Below, one piece after another: positions 1 through 9,700 of a stretch of 18,715 bases of DNA. The notes under the pieces were generated by a model. It did not search any database and was not told the DNA's origin. It was given only the letters and a program-made list of their open reading frames with translations. The translations under genes were made by a program, and so were the position numbers. Source of the DNA: CAYQTE01 sp964420285 (lineage in GTDB: Bacteria; Planctomycetota; Phycisphaerae; Tepidisphaerales; Tepidisphaeraceae); contig CAYQTE010000082.1 of NCBI GenBank assembly GCA_964420285.1, forward strand, positions 1 to 18,715, given 5' to 3'. Each line of letters opens with the position of its first letter. Positions within the stretch are counted from its first letter, which is position 1.

Positions 1-29
1 TTTCACCCACGCCCTTGACGATTCTTGAA

Positions 30-60
30 CGGGACTCGCGCTATCGCGAGTCCCGGTTTT
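30..60 (+). terminator. Strong hairpin downstream of ppk1, possible intrinsic terminator
   Basis: An 11-bp perfect stem (30-40 with 45-55) closes a 4-base CTAT loop. On the plus strand it is followed at once by GTTTT, the usual order for a rho-independent terminator of a gene entering from the left. On the minus strand it lies just after the ppk1 stop codon but has no good T run, so termination of ppk1 here is less certain. It may serve both directions if the left neighbour is convergent, which cannot be seen. Confidence 0.6.
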
Positions 61-67
61 GGCGGTA

Positions 68-2191
68 TCACGCCCCCAACCCCGCCGTCTTTGACGCCTT
101 CAGCGCCTTGCTCATGCTCAGCACCTGCGAATCGTTCACCACCTTCGCGCCCGGCGTTTGCGGCGCGACTCGGCGGGTCCATTTGCCGGCCGCGTCCAGT
201 TCCCAGGCGTGACCGTAGTCGGCAAGGCAACTGTCCAGAATGTCCCTGAGGCGCAGGCGCAAATCCGGGGCCTCGATCGGGGTCACGGCTTCGACGCGAT
301 AATCGAGGTTGCGGACCATCCAGTCGGCCGAGCCGATGTAATATTCCTCGTCGCCGCCGTTGAGGAAATAGTAGATGCGCGAATGCTCCAGGAACCGGCC
401 GAGGATGCTGATAACGCGGATGTTTTCCGACATTCCGGGCACGCCGGGCCGCAGCGTGCAGAAGCCGCGGACGATCAGGTCGATGCGCACGCCCGCCCTG
501 GACGCTTCGTACAGTTCGAGCGTCATCTTCGGATCCTGAAGGGCGTTCATCTTGGCGATGATGCGCGCGGGCCGGCCGGCGCGGGCGTGATCGGCCTCGC
601 GGCGAATCTTGTGTACGAACCGTTCGCGCATGTTGACGGGGGCGATCAGCAGCTTGCGGTAGTCGCGTTTCAGCGAACTGCCCGTCAGGTAGTGAAACAG
701 CTCAACCACGTCGTCGGTCAGATCGCCGTTGCAGGTGAACAAGCCCAGATCGGTATAAAGCTGGGCCGTCTTGCTGTTGTAATTGCCGGTGCCGATGTGG
801 CAGTAGGTGCGCAGGCCGTCGGCCTCATCGCGCACGACCATCGCCACCTTGGCGTGGGTCTTCAATCCGACCATGCCGTACACGACGTGAACGCCGGCGC
901 TTTCCAGCGTCTGCGCCAGCTTGACGTTCCGCTGCTCGTCAAAGCGAGCCTTGACCTCGACGAGCACGGCCACCTGTTTCCCCGCCTCGGCCGCGTGAAT
1001 CAGAGCCAGCACGAACGGCGAATCCGGACTGGTGCGATACAGCGACAGCTTGATCGCCAGAACCTTGGGATCGAGCACGGCCGCATGAATGAATTTCTCG
1101 ACGCTGGCGGCGAAACTCTCGTACGGATGCTGGACCATCCAATCCGCCCGCCGCGTGACGGCAAAAACGTCCGCATCCTCATCGGCCAGCGGCGGAGGAA
1201 CGATCGGCGTCCAGGGGCGGAATTTTTCGGCCGGAAAATCGACATTCGCCAGCGACTGCAACGATCCGGAATCGACCGGCCCGCTGACGACGTAAACATC
1301 CGATTCTTCGACTTCGATGCCCTCGGTGATGAGCCGTCGCATGGCGACGCTCATCGATTCCGGCAACTCCAGTCGCACCACCTGCGCCAGCCGCCGGCGT
1401 CGCAACTCCATCTCCACCATCTGCAACAGATCGTCGGCATCCTCCTCGTCCAGTTCGATATCTGCGTTGCGCGTGACGCGGAAGGCCTGGTGTTCCAGAA
1501 CCGTCATCCCCGGAAACAGCAGCGACAAGTTTCCTCCCACCACCTGCTCCAGCGGACAGTACACGCCGGCGGTATGCACCGGCACCCAACTCGGCAAGGT
1601 TTCCGGCAGTTTGATGCGCACGAACATGCGCTGCCGGCGGTTGGGGTGCTCGAGCATCACGCCCAGCGACACGCTCAGGTTCGACAAGAACGGAAACGGA
1701 TGGCCGGGATCGACCGACAGCGGCGTGAGGATCGGAAAGATGTTGCGGGCGAAATAGGCATCGACGGCAGACTGGTCGATTTCCTCAAGGGAATCGTAAT
1801 TGAGTACGCGCAAGCCGCGCTCGCCCAGCCGCGGCCGAAGGTTCTTCAGCCACAGGTCGTGCTGCTTCTCGAGCATCGGCAGGACATGGGCCCGGATCGC
1901 TCGCAGTTGCTGCTGAACGGTCATGCCGTCGTCGGACAGACTGGTTACGCCGGCCGTGAGCTGCCTGTGCAGGCCGCCGACGCGCTTCATGAAGAATTCG
2001 TCCAGATTCGAGCCGAAGATTCCGACGAAGCGCACGCGTTCCAGCAGCGGCAGCGACTCGTCGGCGGCTAGTTCGAGCACGCGGTTATTGAAATCCAGCC
2101 AACTGATTTCGCGATTGAAAAAAGTCGGGATCGGCTCGGCGGCGACTTTCGTGGGCGGCGCCGTCGGAGCGATTGAGTCGGGTTGCTTCAT
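68..2191 (-). CDS. ppk1: Polyphosphate kinase 1
   Basis: PPK1 reversibly transfers the terminal phosphate of ATP to long-chain polyphosphate, used in phosphate and energy storage and stress survival. The 707 residues match the usual length of about 690-720. The N-terminal region carries the family hallmark NREISWLDFNNRVL, and the two C-terminal phospholipase-D-like domains hold the expected histidines. H465 in CHIGTGNYN corresponds to the autophosphorylated histidine of E. coli PPK1 (H435). H603 in FLEHSRIYYF corresponds to the second essential histidine (H592). The IGSADWMVRNLDYRVE segment is also typical. The ATG at 2191 has only a weak upstream purine stretch, but the N-terminus fits the family. 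The gene lies 82 bp after the TPR-YggX gene on the same strand and could be co-transcribed with it. No exopolyphosphatase gene is visible. The family assignment is secure. Confidence 0.96.
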   Translation of the reverse strand: MKQPDSIAPTAPPTKVAAEPIPTFFNREISWLDFNNRVLELAADESLPLLERVRFVGIFGSNLDEFFMKRVGGLHRQLTAGVTSLSDDGMTVQQQLRAIRAHVLPMLEKQHDLWLKNLRPRLGERGLRVLNYDSLEEIDQSAVDAYFARNIFPILTPLSVDPGHPFPFLSNLSVSLGVMLEHPNRRQRMFVRIKLPETLPSWVPVHTAGVYCPLEQVVGGNLSLLFPGMTVLEHQAFRVTRNADIELDEEDADDLLQMVEMELRRRRLAQVVRLELPESMSVAMRRLITEGIEVEESDVYVVSGPVDSGSLQSLANVDFPAEKFRPWTPIVPPPLADEDADVFAVTRRADWMVQHPYESFAASVEKFIHAAVLDPKVLAIKLSLYRTSPDSPFVLALIHAAEAGKQVAVLVEVKARFDEQRNVKLAQTLESAGVHVVYGMVGLKTHAKVAMVVRDEADGLRTYCHIGTGNYNSKTAQLYTDLGLFTCNGDLTDDVVELFHYLTGSSLKRDYRKLLIAPVNMRERFVHKIRREADHARAGRPARIIAKMNALQDPKMTLELYEASRAGVRIDLIVRGFCTLRPGVPGMSENIRVISILGRFLEHSRIYYFLNGGDEEYYIGSADWMVRNLDYRVEAVTPIEAPDLRLRLRDILDSCLADYGHAWELDAAGKWTRRVAPQTPGAKVVNDSQVLSMSKALKASKTAGLGA

Positions 2192-2273
2192 GGCCCACTC
2201 AAGCCTACCCCGCGGCAGATACGCGCGGAAGGGGCATAAAGAGAACTTAACAATCCGTCACACTGGGGGCCCC

Positions 2274-2867
2274 TTACGGCAGGTTCAGGAACTCCCGCAT
2301 ATGCTGATCGTACATCTTCTGCGCCATGGGATCGGCCAGCGGCAGGCGCAATTCGTTGATGACCTTGGTCCCCATCGGAATCCACTCGCGCCAGCAGGTG
2401 GCGCAGATCTTCTCGACGATTTCCTGGCCCTTGGTCCCCTTGAACGGCGGGCGCGCGATTTTCGGCCCGACGCGGCCGCAACGATGACACAGCACCTCGC
2501 CCTCGCCGACGGCGGCCTGCTGCGACGCGGCAAATTCCGGCGGCGTGCCGCCCAGATCGCGGATCATCTTCGCCATTTCGTTGCGCGGCATCATGTCGCC
2601 GTGCTGGTGCGCGATCGCCACGCCCTTGACCAGCGTGGTCATCGCCGCATCGTTCCGGCCCAGGCGGGTCTGGGCGGACGCGAGCATCTGGTACACCTTG
2701 GAGATGTTCGGATTCAACTCGATCGCGCGCGTCAGCGACAGAGTCGCAGCGTCGTCCATGCCCGCGTCAAGATACGCCTTGCCGAGCGAAAAATGGGCCA
2801 GTTCGTTGGTCGGGTCCGCCTCGGCCATCTTGCGGAACTGTTCCAGCCGCCCGTCGCTTTGCGTCAT
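2274..2867 (-). CDS. TPR protein with C-terminal YggX-type Fe(II)-trafficking domain
   Basis: A 197-residue fusion. Residues about 5-95 form tetratricopeptide-like helices (for example AHFSLGKAYLDAG and KVYQMLASAQTRLG). Residues about 125-197 resemble YggX, a small protein linked in enterobacteria to iron trafficking and protection of Fe-S clusters from oxidation. The supporting signature is C-x-x-C-W-R-E-W followed by KVINELRLPL and an MxxF-like end. Unlike E. coli YggX, which has one conserved cysteine near its N-terminus, this domain has two CXXC pairs (C127/C130 and C155/C158), suggesting a bound metal. The start at 2867 is preceded by AAGGAGA (2872-2878), a strong ribosome binding site at good spacing, so a longer in-frame reading up to 3155, which would run into addA, is rejected. 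It lies 43 bp after addA on the same strand. The TPR part may bind partner proteins; function is inferred. Confidence 0.85.
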   Translation of the reverse strand: MTQSDGRLEQFRKMAEADPTNELAHFSLGKAYLDAGMDDAATLSLTRAIELNPNISKVYQMLASAQTRLGRNDAAMTTLVKGVAIAHQHGDMMPRNEMAKMIRDLGGTPPEFAASQQAAVGEGEVLCHRCGRVGPKIARPPFKGTKGQEIVEKICATCWREWIPMGTKVINELRLPLADPMAQKMYDQHMREFLNLP

Positions 2868-2910
2868 ATCGTCTCCTTCAAACCAATGTCGATTATAGCC
2901 TTCGTCCGGC

Positions 2911-5900
2911 TCATGTCCCCACCTCGTGCAGTTCCCTGGCGCTGAGGAACGCCAGCCAGCAGGCCACGACCGGCCGCTTTGCCAGCCGCCGCACCGCCTC
3001 GCCGTACACCTGGAGTTGCTTGCGATAAATCGCGACGCGATCCAGCAGTTCGGCGCCGGATACGTGGTCGGTCTTGTAGTCGATAATCGCAACGCCGTCC
3101 TGCTGGTCAATCGCCAGCAGGTCAATCGTGCCGCGCAGCACCGTCCGATCTGCATTGTCCACGTCAGGCAATTGGGCCCAGGCCATTTCCCTGGGCAACA
3201 GGCAAAACGGCACCTCGCGCATGAGCAATTTCGCCGAGCGCACCACCCGGCTGGCCGGGCAATCCATGAACCATTCGATGCCCGCTCGATCGACGCTGGC
3301 CGCGTGCTCCACCGCGAGATGGCCCTGATCCACCAGAGCCGCGATCTGTTGTTCCAGATCGTCGCCTCGGCACGGCCGCATCATATTCAGTCGTTCCATG
3401 ACCAGGTGTGTGGCCGTTCCGACATCCGCTCCCGAGAGCGCCGCCGCGCCGCGAACAAACGCCGGCAGCGGCAGATCGCGGTCCATCGTGGAAATGGGTT
3501 GCGCCCCCGCTGGACCGGGGACGAGAAACGGGATGCAACTTGTTTCCGGCACGGTGTGCCGCTTGTCCGGCTTTACGGCCGTCGTGACAGCCATCGCGGC
3601 GGGGCGTCTTGTCGCCTCCGTGAAAGGGTAAACGCTCTGCAACCGGCGAATGATCGGCTCGGCGGCGGCCTGCGACTGGGGTGACGGGACTTGTGAGAGC
3701 GGCTCCAGGGCGGCCAGCGATTTCAATCGCGAAGCATTGTCCGGCGGACCCTGTGTGCCTGTGACCCACCTGGCGGCATCGGCCGTCGAATGAATTTCGC
3801 GATGGAAGATCTTGTCCTGTCCGCTGGCTGACGCGACGGGGCCGATCCAGTCGAGCATCGAGCGAACATTCTGGATTGCCTCGATCGGCAGGGGACCGGA
3901 ATGTGCGCTCCAGCGGCTGTCCCAGGTATCGGCGGCCTTATGCGATGCGGTGCCGATGAGGATCAGGTGTTCGCGCGCCCGCGTCATCGCGACATACAGC
4001 AGCCGCATTTCCTCCGCCGCCGTCGATACCGACAAGCGTTGCCGCAACAGCAGCCACGGGAGCGAAGCGAAGCGGATTCGCCGGTCCAGATCGACGACCT
4101 GCAAACCCATCCCCGCCTTGCGGTCCATCAGCACCGGCTGCCTGATATCCTGCGTGTTGAACTTCTTGCCCAGGTCCGGAAGGATCACCACGGGAAATTC
4201 CAGACCCTTGGATTTGTGGATCGTGAGGATGCGGACGGCATCGACAGCCCCGTCGCCGGTTGCTTCAGCCGCAACCGAGGGACGCTGGAAATCCGATTCG
4301 TCCCGCACCTTCTGCACAAACTCCAGAAATGCCGAAAGCCCCGGCCGGGATAAGTCCGCGAATTTGACCGCCAGATTGTGCAGGCCGACGAGATTCGCCG
4401 CGCGCTGAGCGCCATCCTGCAATCCCTGGCAAAACGCCAGATAGCCCGTGCGATCGAGAATGTCCCAGACGAGTTCCGCCACCGGCCGGACGCAGGCCTG
4501 ATGCCGCCAATCGTCCAGGCGATCGAAGACATCGCGCAGGCAAGCGGCCAGTTCGTCGCCGCCTTCACGGGCATAGCGCCGGGCCGCCTCGTGAAACGTG
4601 ATCGGTATCGCCTGGGCATCGCGCGGATAGCGAATCCGGATACGAGCCAGCGACTCTTCGGGATTGCAGAGCGTAACCAGCGGGCTGCGCAGATACGCCA
4701 CCAGTGGAATATCCTGGGCCGCGTTGTCGATCAGGCTCAGCAAACCCACAACATCGCGGACTTCGCGCGCTTCGAGAAAGCCGCCGCTGCTGTCGCTCTG
4801 CACGGGAATGCCAAACTTGCGAAGAACATCCGCCAGCCGGTCGGCTTTCTGGTACGCCGTGCGAAGCAGAATCACGATATCGCCATATCGGATCGGCCGG
4901 CGGGTCGGGCCAGCCGCACCGGACGAATCAGCGATTACGCGGCGCGAGCCGCCGGCCTGGCCCATCAACTCGGCGATCTTGTGCGCGACGAACCGGCCCT
5001 CGATCTCAATGCGCTCCAGAGCCGTTGAGGACTCATCGCTTGATGAATCGCTCTGGCTGTCGCCCTCGCCGCCATCGGCCGAGTCGGTATCACCTGATGC
5101 GTTTGTCGCGTCCGCCGCATCGGAATCCCCGGCCAGAATGTGCAATTCGATCGGATGGCCGGAAAATCCGTTCGGTTCGTCGGGTCCGAACACCGCCGCG
5201 GGTATCAGGCGATGGGTCTGGTCGTATTCGATCTCGGCCGCCGGCTCGGTCATCACACGTTCGAAGAATCCGTTGATTGCCTCAAGCAGCGGTCCGCGGC
5301 TGCGGAAGTTTTCGCCAAGGTCGATGCTCCGGCCGGGTCGGTGGGCTTTCTCATTGGCGCGGAATCGCTTCTGCCGTATCAGAAACAAGCTGGAATCCGC
5401 CTGGCGGAAACGGAAGATGCTCTGCTTGACATCGCCAACGCAAAAGAGATTTCCCGGCCGGGACTCATCGGCCAGACATTCGGTGCTGACCAGGCCCAGG
5501 ATCGTTTCCTGCATATCGTTGATGTCCTGGTACTCGTCCACCAGCACATGCCGGAATTGTTGATGGCATGCCTGGGCCACGCGCGACGGGCCGGACAAAA
5601 GCCGCAGCGCCTCGCGCTCCAGGTCGGAAAAATCCAGCGCCCGCTGATCGGACTTGACGCGATCGTATTCCCGCTGAAACTCATCGGCCAATTGCACAAG
5701 CGTCTCGGCGTGGCCGAGCGTGGTCTTCATTCCCTCGATCCAGAACTCCGCCGGCCGGGCGAGCAGTTCCCAAATCGGGCCTTCTTTGAGTTGGTTCTTG
5801 ATGTCGTCGATCAGGCCCTTGGCCAGATCCTTGCCCGGCGTGTCCGTGGCGACGCTGGGCGTTCGGGGCAGTGGCTGACGAAATTGCTCGGACAACAGAT

Positions 5901-6750
5901 CGAAATTCCCCGCCCGCACCTGGTCCAGCCGATCGCTCACGATGCCGCCGAGCTGGATGAGATGGTCGCGGTATTTCGCGATGCCCGCGACGGCCGCAAT
6001 GCGCAGCGTGGCGGTGATTTGGTCGCCAAGCCGGCGCAGCGATTCGGTGATCTGATCCAGCATCATCCGGCCGATCCGCGATTTGGCCAGCGGCTGGCTG
6101 GCGCTTTCAGCCAGATTCGCCATCGCGTCGCGGGTCCATTTTGCCGGATCGGAAATGCTGCAGCGGAGATCGTGAATGCGCTCAACGATCGGGCGAAGGC
6201 CATCGGCGTCGCTGTCGGCGTAGGCATCGACCAGGCGCGTGAAGGGAGTGTCCGTTCCAGATTCAAATTGTCTGGCCCAGAGTGCATCCAGCGCCCGCGC
6301 CCGAAGCAGGCGCGACTCCTCGGCGTCGAGAATGCGGAAGGTCGGGTCGATACCCGCATCCGTGAAATATTGCCGCAGCAAACGGGCGCAGAATCCATGC
6401 AGCGTGCCGACCTGCGCGTGCTCGGCCAGGGCGATCTGCCGCAAGAGATAGTGCCGATCGGCGACGGGGATTGTTGCCAGTCTTTCGCGCAAGGCCTGTT
6501 GGATGCGCCAGCGCATCTCGGTGGCGGCGGACTCTGTGAATGTGACCACCAGCAACTGGTCGATCCCGCAGCGCGGGCGGGAATCGCACACCAAATTGGC
6601 GCAGCGCTCGGCCAGCACGGCGGTCTTGCCACTTCCGGCGGCGGCGGAGACCAGCACGCTTTGATCGGTCAGATCGATCGCCAGCCGCTGGGCATTTGTC
6701 CATTGCCGCGCATTCTGGCGGGGCGGCGAATTGGTCGGGGCCGGGTTCAT
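2911..6750 (-). CDS. addA: AddA helicase-nuclease subunit of the AddAB break-repair complex
   Basis: AddA is the 3'-5' motor and 3'-strand nuclease of AddAB, which resects double-strand breaks and loads RecA. The 1279 residues show superfamily 1A (UvrD/RecB) motifs in order: Q-motif QWTNAQRLAI (16-25), Walker A AAAGSGKT (36-43), DEYQD (405-409), GDVKQSIFRFR, GENFRS, the TIHKSKGLEFPVV motif, and LLYVAMTRAREHL. The C-terminal RecB-family nuclease is intact: H1115 in GTATHLVMERL, D1210 in GTIDLL, and D1224/K1226 in IIDYKTD. Residues about 541-576 are an acidic, Ser/Asp-rich insertion in a normally variable linker. The ATG at 6750 overlaps the addB stop (ATGA), implying translational coupling. 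A longer in-frame reading to 6945 would sit inside addB and is rejected. The start also fits the Q-motif position of the family. Identity is secure. Confidence 0.96.
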   Translation of the reverse strand: MNPAPTNSPPRQNARQWTNAQRLAIDLTDQSVLVSAAAGSGKTAVLAERCANLVCDSRPRCGIDQLLVVTFTESAATEMRWRIQQALRERLATIPVADRHYLLRQIALAEHAQVGTLHGFCARLLRQYFTDAGIDPTFRILDAEESRLLRARALDALWARQFESGTDTPFTRLVDAYADSDADGLRPIVERIHDLRCSISDPAKWTRDAMANLAESASQPLAKSRIGRMMLDQITESLRRLGDQITATLRIAAVAGIAKYRDHLIQLGGIVSDRLDQVRAGNFDLLSEQFRQPLPRTPSVATDTPGKDLAKGLIDDIKNQLKEGPIWELLARPAEFWIEGMKTTLGHAETLVQLADEFQREYDRVKSDQRALDFSDLEREALRLLSGPSRVAQACHQQFRHVLVDEYQDINDMQETILGLVSTECLADESRPGNLFCVGDVKQSIFRFRQADSSLFLIRQKRFRANEKAHRPGRSIDLGENFRSRGPLLEAINGFFERVMTEPAAEIEYDQTHRLIPAAVFGPDEPNGFSGHPIELHILAGDSDAADATNASGDTDSADGGEGDSQSDSSSDESSTALERIEIEGRFVAHKIAELMGQAGGSRRVIADSSGAAGPTRRPIRYGDIVILLRTAYQKADRLADVLRKFGIPVQSDSSGGFLEAREVRDVVGLLSLIDNAAQDIPLVAYLRSPLVTLCNPEESLARIRIRYPRDAQAIPITFHEAARRYAREGGDELAACLRDVFDRLDDWRHQACVRPVAELVWDILDRTGYLAFCQGLQDGAQRAANLVGLHNLAVKFADLSRPGLSAFLEFVQKVRDESDFQRPSVAAEATGDGAVDAVRILTIHKSKGLEFPVVILPDLGKKFNTQDIRQPVLMDRKAGMGLQVVDLDRRIRFASLPWLLLRQRLSVSTAAEEMRLLYVAMTRAREHLILIGTASHKAADTWDSRWSAHSGPLPIEAIQNVRSMLDWIGPVASASGQDKIFHREIHSTADAARWVTGTQGPPDNASRLKSLAALEPLSQVPSPQSQAAAEPIIRRLQSVYPFTEATRRPAAMAVTTAVKPDKRHTVPETSCIPFLVPGPAGAQPISTMDRDLPLPAFVRGAAALSGADVGTATHLVMERLNMMRPCRGDDLEQQIAALVDQGHLAVEHAASVDRAGIEWFMDCPASRVVRSAKLLMREVPFCLLPREMAWAQLPDVDNADRTVLRGTIDLLAIDQQDGVAIIDYKTDHVSGAELLDRVAIYRKQLQVYGEAVRRLAKRPVVACWLAFLSARELHEVGT

Positions 6751-9700
6751 GCGCGATGCTCCGTCAATATTTTCAGAACTTCCACGCGACCCTTCGGTTC
6801 GATGTGCTCGTACACCTCGTCGCCGCGTTCCAGCCGGCAGACATCGCGGAAAGCGCAATGCGGGCAGGGCGTCTGCTTGGCGCGCATGTAGGGACGGATC
6901 GCGATATCGCCCCGGAGCATTTGCCCGGCCGCTCCTTGGAGACATTGCTCGACGTGGGACAGCAATAGCCCCAACTGCTCGGAACTCACCAAATCGCTTT
7001 GCCTCGGATTGCCGAACTCGCCGTCCTTCTTTCTGTACGCGGCGATCACATCCGATGCACCGGCGAGGTTTTTGTCGAGTTGAGTCGCAACCTGGCTGTC
7101 AATGATTCCCCGGGGCTTTGGTCTTAGCCAGAATGCGGGATCGTCCGGCGGCAGCGCTTTGTCCGGATCGGACACGAATTGGATCGCCCGAGCCGTTGGA
7201 ACCGCCAGAGCCGCCGCGGGAATGATCGCCTGGCCGCCCAGTCGATTTTCCGCCCCGCCCAGTGCAAGCAGCAGAATCAGCAATTCGATATCGCGTCCTT
7301 CGTAGACCATCGCCATGTCGATGCCGCTGACGCCCAGCTTGTAAGTGACTGCCAGTGCTGGACGATTGCCCGCCGCATCGCTCTGGCCGAGATCAATCCG
7401 GTCGATGCGACCGCTGATGAGAAGCTCCGTGCCGCATTCGGTCCGCAGGCGCACCGGCGGAAGCGTTCCATCATCGCCGAAGGAAACATGCGTGCGATTG
7501 GGTCGGAATTGGCCGGCCTGGGCGAATTGCTGTTGCGAGCGGATGACGGCGTTGAGCGTGCCCCGTACACGATCCAGGCTGTAACGCGTTTCGGGTGACT
7601 TGCGGGCGCGGCCGCCGAACATGGTGTCGGCGACACGTTCCATCGCCCGACCGACCAACGCGTGCCGCTGCGTTTCGTCGAGTGCGGTCAAGTCCTTCCT
7701 GGCTCGCGTCAATTCGCCCAGGGCATCGTCCAGGACTTTGCGATTGATCGTCGCGATCCGCCGGCCGTCGAGTGCGGGGTCGGTGCGATCCATCAGGCGC
7801 AGCGAGCTGCCGCAAAAATGCTGGAAGCGGCAGTTGCGAAATGATGTGATGTCATGCAGGGTCAGCCGCAATTGCCCAGGCTCATCCTCTCGCGGCGGCG
7901 CCAGCAAGGATCGCGCGGTTTGCGGCAGCAGGCTGGCCGTGTTTGTGTAGCTCAGCGATTTCCACGCGACAAAGCGCATGGTGTCGATCGGATCATCGCG
8001 GCCGGCGGCGGGCTGGCGCTGGGCCAGCCACTGGTACAGGGCCGGGCGCGGGTCGTCGGACGGCAATGATGCGACCTTATCGTCGCGGGACCATTGGGCC
8101 AGTGTCGCAATGAGTTGGCGCGGCGTGGCGATGGCTTGGGCCTGATCCTCGCGATCGGGCAGGGCCTGGGCGCTTGGGCCCAGCGCATCGCGGGCGTGCT
8201 GCCAGAGGCTTGATGGCTTGAGCGGCCGGCCGCCTTCGTCGCAGCGCGGGCGCGTCAATACAAGCAGTTGAGAGGCGCGAGTGAATGCCCGGTAGCCCAA
8301 GAACTTCTCCTCAAGGGCCACATGCTGTGAATCGGGATCGACGGAGATTCCGCGATCGGCCAAAGCACGGCGCTCGGGATCGGTCAGGATGCGGACCGAT
8401 GTGTTGGGTCGCGGGAAGATCCCTTCGGAGAGGCCCATCACGATGGCGGCGGTAATCACCGGCGTGTGGGTTCGGTCGATCGATCCGACCAGAACCTGAT
8501 CGGCCGTCTGCGGCGCCAGCGCCAGATCGAGCTCGTCCAACGATGTTTCCAATACGGCCGCGAATTCGTCCAGCGGCATCGACACATCCGGCATCAGGTC
8601 GACAAGCTGCTGAAGCAGACCGGAACACTCGGCCCAGGTCTGGCGATGTTCCTCGGCCTGTTCGAGCCGGCCGTGCGAATGGTCGCTGTCGATCCACCGG
8701 GCAAGGCGATTGCGCACAGAGGCGCAGTCCAGCAAATCGAGCACGGCTTGAGCGAATTGCCTGACCGGGCGAGACGACGATCCGGCGACGGCAACTGCGA
8801 ATGGCAGCAGCACTTGCACAAGCCTCTGCCGGGCATCTTGAACTTCAGGTGTCAGGTCGGTCCAGACTGGGTCGTCGATCCACTGCCCGCCGACGATCCC
8901 ACATGCCAGCGCGTAATTCTCCAATTCGTCGGCGTGTTGGGGATCGATATCCAGCAGGCCGGATTTGAGGGCGCTCATGACGGCCGGATGGGGCCAGTTG
9001 GATCGGGCGATCGCCAGGGCGGCGCGAATGAGGCGCGGCAGCGGATGATGGGCGGCGGGGCGGCGGCGGTCTATGAAACACGGAACGCCATGTTCGCGCA
9101 GGGCGCCGTGGATGAGATCGCCGTAGGCGGCCAGATCGCGCACCAGCACGGCGATGTCGCGATAGCGCATTCCGGCGAGGACCAAATCACGGATTTTGCG
9201 AGCGGCCAGATCGGCTTCGCCGCGCCGATCGTGGGCTTCATGGAATTCAACCGATGGCGTTTGCACATCAGACGACTCCGGCGCGGCCGGCGCCATGGGT
9301 TCCTCCGTCGCAAGAAAACTCCTTTCCAGCCGGTCAAGCTCGGGGCGAACGAAGCGCCGCGGTTGGTCTAGCCGGACCGGCGTGTCGATGGCGATGCCGG
9401 ATTGGTGCAGCGAAACCCAAAGCGATCGGTACGCGGACTCGGTCCGGCAAAGGACGCCGTCGTCGTCAAGAGCGTGGTGCGGGTCCGCCAGCAGCCGGCT
9501 GGCCGGGTCAAGCAGAAATGTGATCGACGTATCGCCGGCCGCCTGAGCGATGGCGGTGACGAAGCGGCGCTCGAAAAACGTGAAATCGTCGAAGGCATCG
9601 ACGTATACGATCGCATCGCGCAGGAGCGGGGAGTCCGCGACGGCCGAGACCGCCTGGGCCATGCGCCGCTCGGGATCGAGCCGCTGATCGCCGATGAAAT

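Noticed and set aside
158..2071. 637-residue open frame on the plus strand opposite ppk1
   Set aside because: It mirrors the ppk1 gene, has no recognisable domain, and is a high-GC antisense artefact.
2868..3155. N-terminal extension of the TPR-YggX protein into addA
   Set aside because: The extension is addA sequence in another frame; the strong AAGGAGA site supports the start at 2867.
5140..6891. 583-residue open frame on the plus strand opposite addA
   Set aside because: Antisense to a fully motif-supported helicase; no family features.
6751..6945. N-terminal extension of AddA into addB
   Set aside because: Would encode non-family sequence overlapping the conserved AddB C-terminus; the ATGA junction and Q-motif position support 6750.
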